The notes beneath the pieces are model-generated. The model made no database searches. It was not told the DNA's origin and saw only the letters and a list, made by a program, of their open reading frames with translations. The position numbers and the translations under genes were made by a program. Of a DNA stretch of 64,000 bases, positions 61,306 through 64,000 are shown one piece after another (positions within the stretch are counted from its first letter, which is position 1; each line of letters opens with the position of its first letter). Source of the stretch: [Leptolyngbya] sp. PCC 7376 (lineage in GTDB: Bacteria; Cyanobacteriota; Cyanobacteriia; Cyanobacteriales; MRBY01); the NCBI RefSeq assembly GCF_000316605.1, contig NC_019683.1, forward strand, positions 2,216,036 to 2,280,035, in the 5' to 3' direction.

Positions 61306-62388
61306 ATGAAAAATACCTTATCAAAACTTGGCCTTGGCTTTTTGCTCAGTACAGCAACTATTTCTAGTCCACTGTTGCTAATGCCATCGGCGATCGCCCA
61401 ACAGATTACCAGTGCGACACCCTCTGGCACAGACGTTCCAAACGACAGCTCTATCACTTGGAAATTTGACAATTCCAGCCTAGTAGAAAACGGTTCAATC
61501 CAGATTTTGGTTGATGATACCGATGTAACAGGCAGCAGCTTTATTGATCTGAGTGGCAATACCTTTGGTTATAAACCTTCTGCTCCTTTGAGCCCTGGAA
61601 CCCACGAGGTTGAGGTTCAATTTGAGTCTACGACTGGGGTTGGCTATCGAGCTGCATGGTCATTTGAAGTGGTTAATGTCGAGCTTGATATCACTGCGAT
61701 TTATCACAATGCCGTGGATGCAGCTTTAACCACCGGAGATACTTTTAACGCCGAACTGCGCGGGACACCTGATGCCACCGCTTCCATTCTCCTCGTTCAA
61801 AACGGCAATACTCTCAAAACTATTGAAGCGAAGGAAACTACTGCTGGTACCTATCGGATTTCGATGCCTATCGGTAGTGGTGATCGCGTCAGTGAAGGGA
61901 TTGTGATTGGTCGTCTCGAAAAAGCTGGACAAGTTGCCTTTTCTGTCGTGGATAGTCCTTTTGCCTTTAACCCCACCGCTGTCGGTAGTGGCGCAGTGGT
62001 CACCCAAGAAATTACGAGTGATTCTCCCCAAACAGCCTTGATCACCGAAACAGTTGAGCCTTTGACTCTGGAAGTGACCAGCCATAGCGATGGTGACACC
62101 ATTAGCTCCAATACAGGGTTCACCTTAGAAGGTCAAACCAATCCCGATGCTGACGTGAGAGTGACAGTTGTTTCTGAAGCGCCCAGTATCCTTGGTGGTT
62201 TCCTCAGTATTGGTAGTGAAACAACGTTACTAAACCGATCTAGAGCGCAAGTGGATAGCACTGGAAAATTCCAAATCGTTGTGCCCCGCCCTGCCATTGT
62301 GAATGAGGGTCAACAGTATTCGATTACTGTGGTGGCTGAGCTAGACGACCAAGAGGAAGAAATCGAATTCGTTGTCGAGCAACAATAG
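61306..62388 (+). CDS. Secreted protein with Ig-like repeats
   Basis: 360 aa counted from ATG 61306 (MKNTLSKLGLGFLLSTATIS); the frame is open to 61288. Signal peptide cleaved near AIAQQ. It consists of beta-rich Ig-like domains: SGTDVPNDSSITWKFDNSSL (residues 40-130), a middle domain with TGDTFNAELRGTPDATASIL, and a C-terminal one with TSHSDGDTISSNTGFTLEGQ. Such proteins are usually cell-surface or periplasmic binding scaffolds. No catalytic motif, function unknown. Confidence 0.65.
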   Translation: MKNTLSKLGLGFLLSTATISSPLLLMPSAIAQQITSATPSGTDVPNDSSITWKFDNSSLVENGSIQILVDDTDVTGSSFIDLSGNTFGYKPSAPLSPGTHEVEVQFESTTGVGYRAAWSFEVVNVELDITAIYHNAVDAALTTGDTFNAELRGTPDATASILLVQNGNTLKTIEAKETTAGTYRISMPIGSGDRVSEGIVIGRLEKAGQVAFSVVDSPFAFNPTAVGSGAVVTQEITSDSPQTALITETVEPLTLEVTSHSDGDTISSNTGFTLEGQTNPDADVRVTVVSEAPSILGGFLSIGSETTLLNRSRAQVDSTGKFQIVVPRPAIVNEGQQYSITVVAELDDQEEEIEFVVEQQ

Positions 62389-62471
62389 GATCTCAATTCT
62401 TAAATCTCAAGAGCTTTAGCGAGCGCCTCTCTGTTTTTAAATGACATTGGGGCGATCATAATTTCAGTCAA

Positions 62472-62606
62472 ATGCTCACTTTCTTACTACCCCTCGAAGA
62501 TGCCCAGCTCCTTTGCGAAACCTTGATTGACTATGCAGTCGATACAAAGATCATCATGTCGGCGATCTGTCTTCTCCAACGACTGCGATTTCGCCAAACT
62601 CTTTAA
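62472..62606 (+). CDS. Small ORF of 44 codons, unknown
   Basis: ATG 62472 to TAA 62606, product MLTFLLPLEDAQLLCETLID and so on to LRFRQTL. The upstream ribosome binding site is weak. It ends 6 bp before IS-A copy 2; the stop codon is not supplied by the element. It could be the N-terminal part of a gene cut by an old event, since in the inferred pre-inversion arrangement the following DNA would be the other side of chlG. Confidence 0.3.
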   Translation: MLTFLLPLEDAQLLCETLIDYAVDTKIIMSAICLLQRLRFRQTL

Positions 62607-62675
62607 AAATAAGAGAGTTTCAAGTAAGTAATGCTATAGCAAAATGGAGTGAGTCGTTTCCTTGGAAGTCTCGCT

Positions 62676-63098
62676 ATGACAATTCACTGTCCCCAATGTA
62701 ATGCTCAAGACATCATCAAAAGTGGATTCGCTAAAAATCGTCAACGATTTAATAAGTGTAAGCAGTGCAATTATCAATTTACAAGCTTTTCTAAAGAGCG
62801 GGGCAAGCCTCTCTGGATGAAATTAGAAGCTGTATTGATGTATATGAGTGGTATGTCCATGAATGCGACAGCCAAGATTCTCGGTGTATCAGCTCAATCA
62901 GTGCTCAATTGGGTAAGAGATTTCGGTGAAGCCAATTATGAAAAGCCCACTCCTGAGTCTGCTGTCGTGGTGGAGCTAGATGAGCTATGGCATTTTATCC
63001 AAGAGAAAAAAACAAACTTTGGGTCTGGAAAGCATATGACCGTAATACTGGGCGACTCATTGACTGGGAATTGGGAAGTCGTGATAGTCGAACTTTAG
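62676..63098 (+). CDS. insA: IS1-family InsA protein, IS-A copy 2
   Basis: About 140 aa from ATG 62676 (MTIHCPQCNAQD). Identical to the copy 1 protein apart from one extra Asn in the zinc ribbon (RQRFNKCKQC instead of RQRFKCKQC), caused by a 3-bp insertion. This lengthens the spacing near the second CxxC, which might affect zinc binding. The A7C slippery run is at 63006-63013. Confidence 0.8.
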   Translation: MTIHCPQCNAQDIIKSGFAKNRQRFNKCKQCNYQFTSFSKERGKPLWMKLEAVLMYMSGMSMNATAKILGVSAQSVLNWVRDFGEANYEKPTPESAVVVELDELWHFIQEKKTNFGSGKHMTVILGDSLTGNWEVVIVEL

Positions 63099-63403
63099 GT
63101 CATTTACTAGAGCGGTTATCGCAATGACAAATCACTGTCTATTGCACCGATAATTGGAAACCCTATCAACAGCTATTAGAGAATCACCCAGATGCTTTTC
63201 ATGTCATTAGCAAGAAAGAGACAATAGCAATTGAGAGAAACAACTCAGATAATCGCCATTGGTTTGCTTGGTTTCATCGCAGGACGAAGGTCGTCTCTAA
63301 ATCAAAACACATGGTGGACTTGAGCATGGCACTGTTTGCGAAATTTAGAGTGAATGGAAGTATTGAGCTACTGCGCAATTGGCGTTTAACATTACTCTCT
63401 TGA
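62987..63403 (+). pseudogene. insB: InsB of IS-A copy 2 with nonsense mutation
   Basis: The frame follows copy 1 (MAFYPREKNKLWVWKAYDRN) until TGA at 63125-63127, where copy 1 has a Trp codon TGG (SQWQITVYC). Beyond it the frame continues unbroken to the normal stop at 63401-63403. Copy 2 thus cannot make a full catalytic protein without readthrough; it could still be moved in trans by copy 1. Confidence 0.85.
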
Positions 63404-63410
63404 AACTCTC

Positions 63411-63886
63411 GTTATTTTTACGTGACCGATGGTTATCCTGTTTACGCTATGTACATTCCTGAGGAAGACCGAATTATCAGCAAGACATATATGACCAGAG
63501 TAGAAGGAGAAAACGGTCGTTTAAGAAACTATCTAACGTGAGTTCGGGATAAGAACAACAGGAAAAAGTCTTTCCTAATCTGGGTTTGAGACTTCTTGAT
63601 TCTTTATTGAGCAGCGATTATTTTATGCAATATTCTACTGATTGAGCTCAATCAATACAATATTTTCAATTAGAATGCTTTATTGCGAATCAGTACATAG
63701 ATGAAATTCCAAACAAACTCTTGATTTATAGGAGTTTCAGGCTAACTTGTCGGGATTTCATCCTAATTCCTTAACCCGAACTCACGTTATCTAGCTCGTT
63801 TACATCGCAAAACACTTTGCTATTCAAGGTCGGTGGAAATGTTAGCTAACTCTCTCAAGTTACTGATTCACTACCTCAAGTTTTAG
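63411..63886 (+). pseudogene. insB: IS-B transposase, C-terminal part
   Basis: The frame reads YVTDGYPVYAMYIPEEDRII, SKTYMTRVEGENGRLRNYL up to the MITE at 63535, and after it ARLHRKTLCYSRSVEMLANS, LKLLIHYLKF and stop at 63884. These are the most conserved motifs of IS1-type transposases. The gene is broken three ways: separated from its N-terminal half, cut by IS-A, and cut by the MITE. Confidence 0.82.
63535..63788. repeat. 254-bp MITE with IS982-type ends (MITE-d)
   Basis: Perfect inverted ends AACGTGAGTTCGGG and CCCGAACTCACGTT, flanked by a 4-bp duplication ATCT (63531-63534, 63789-63792). Removing it with one ATCT restores the transposase frame of IS-B (NYLARLHRK). The ends are identical to that of the IS982-type fragment at 6170, so it is a non-autonomous derivative, probably an internal deletion of such an element. 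No ORF. Confidence 0.85.
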
Positions 63887-63933
63887 GATGTACCTGTGCC
63901 GTTGAGAAACATCCCTTAACTCACCAACGCCCC

Positions 63934-64000
63934 ATGACCAGTCTAGAGCCTTTGTTTTGTGCCGTTGATGATTTCGCCAAGTCTTCGAATCTCAATGGCA
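63934..64000 (+). CDS. IS982-family transposase, start only (runs off the window)
   Basis: ATG 63934 opens MTSLEPLFCAVDDFAKSSNL, which matches the N-terminus of IS982-family transposases (pattern MTSLE.LFC.VDDFC). The ATG lies within the 8-bp duplication created by IS-B, and its original upstream DNA is now at 6087-6170. The transposase was thereby cut from its promoter side. The body lies beyond the right edge. Confidence 0.7.
   Translation, partial: MTSLEPLFCAVDDFAKSSNLNG

Larger units (their letters stand above)
62613..63410 (+). mobile_element. IS-A copy 2, IS1-family insertion sequence
   Basis: 798 bp, opposite in orientation to copy 1 and almost identical, apart from a 3-bp insertion in insA and a nonsense mutation in insB. 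Terminal repeats begin GAGAGTTTCAAG. Its left flank is TAAAAATAA and its right flank GTTATTTTTACG; these do not form a direct repeat, but the right flank forms a perfect 8-bp duplication with the right flank of copy 1. Confidence 0.9.
63411..63931 (+). mobile_element. IS-B right half, carrying a MITE
   Basis: The 3' half of the IS1-type element whose 5' half is at 5581-6086. It starts with GTTATTTT, the target duplication of IS-A, then continues the transposase. Its outer end CACCAACGCC at 63931 is followed by CCATGACC (63932-63939), matching the 8 bp beyond the other end of IS-B. A 254-bp MITE with its 4-bp duplication splits it. Confidence 0.85.

Overview
This 64 kb window is chromosomal DNA of a cyanobacterium. 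It carries chlorophyll synthase (chlG), Mg-protoporphyrin methyltransferase (chlM), the photosystem I assembly factor ycf3, ndhL, the circadian kinase sasA, SLH-domain porins and many cyanobacteria-restricted small proteins. The palindrome GCGATCGC (HIP1), typical of many cyanobacteria, occurs throughout. Core genes (gyrB, dnaG, holA, relA/spoT, gatC, trpA, purT, sat) indicate chromosome rather than plasmid. I saw no rRNA, tRNA or CRISPR array.

Layout. 0-4.7 kb: mscS-type channel, DsbA-like lipoprotein, serine/alanine-glyoxylate aminotransferase, chlG. 4.8-11.8 kb: a mobile-element zone with two IS1-family elements, an IS982-type fragment, IS630, an IS5-type element inside another, two 132-bp MITEs, two tandem FkbM-like methyltransferase genes, and relics of pdxA and of an orange carotenoid protein (ocp) gene. 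11.8-18.9 kb: tldD, pterin carbinolamine dehydratase, two tandem porins with a dehydratase relic between them, a beta-hydroxyacid dehydrogenase. 18.8-24.2 kb: signalling genes (REC-GGDEF, RelA/SpoT, a PatD-like protein, SasA). 24.5-31.5 kb: GH57 branching enzyme, second MscS, ClC channel, larB, DUF2996, trmB. 31.7-39.8 kb: CAP protein, purT, dacB, ndhL-DUF3007-trpA, Uma2 nuclease. 39.9-44.5 kb: caspase-GUN4 fusion, a small partner gene and a ClC-CBS-Usp protein, all on one strand. 44.7-50 kb: sat, a membrane glycosyltransferase, a MITE, a Ser/Thr kinase with TPRs. 50-62.4 kb: gyrB, dnaG, several small genes, chlM, gatC, ycf3, holA, secreted proteins. 62.6-64 kb: second copy of the first IS1-type element, then the other half of the second one and the start of an IS982 transposase.

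The strongest structural result is that the two ends of the window belong together. The IS1-type element IS-B is split into halves at 5581-6086 and 63411-63931. Joined, they restore its reading frame, an 8-bp target duplication of IS-A (GTTATTTT), matching terminal repeats and IS-B's own 8-bp duplication (CCATGACC). IS-B had landed on the start codon of an IS982-type transposase, and IS-A later landed in IS-B. Recombination between the two inverted IS-A copies therefore inverted the 57 kb between them, or the assembly was joined wrongly at this repeat. The other notable candidate system is the gene pair at 39.9-41.8 kb, where a caspase-like protease is fused to a tetrapyrrole-binding GUN4 domain.
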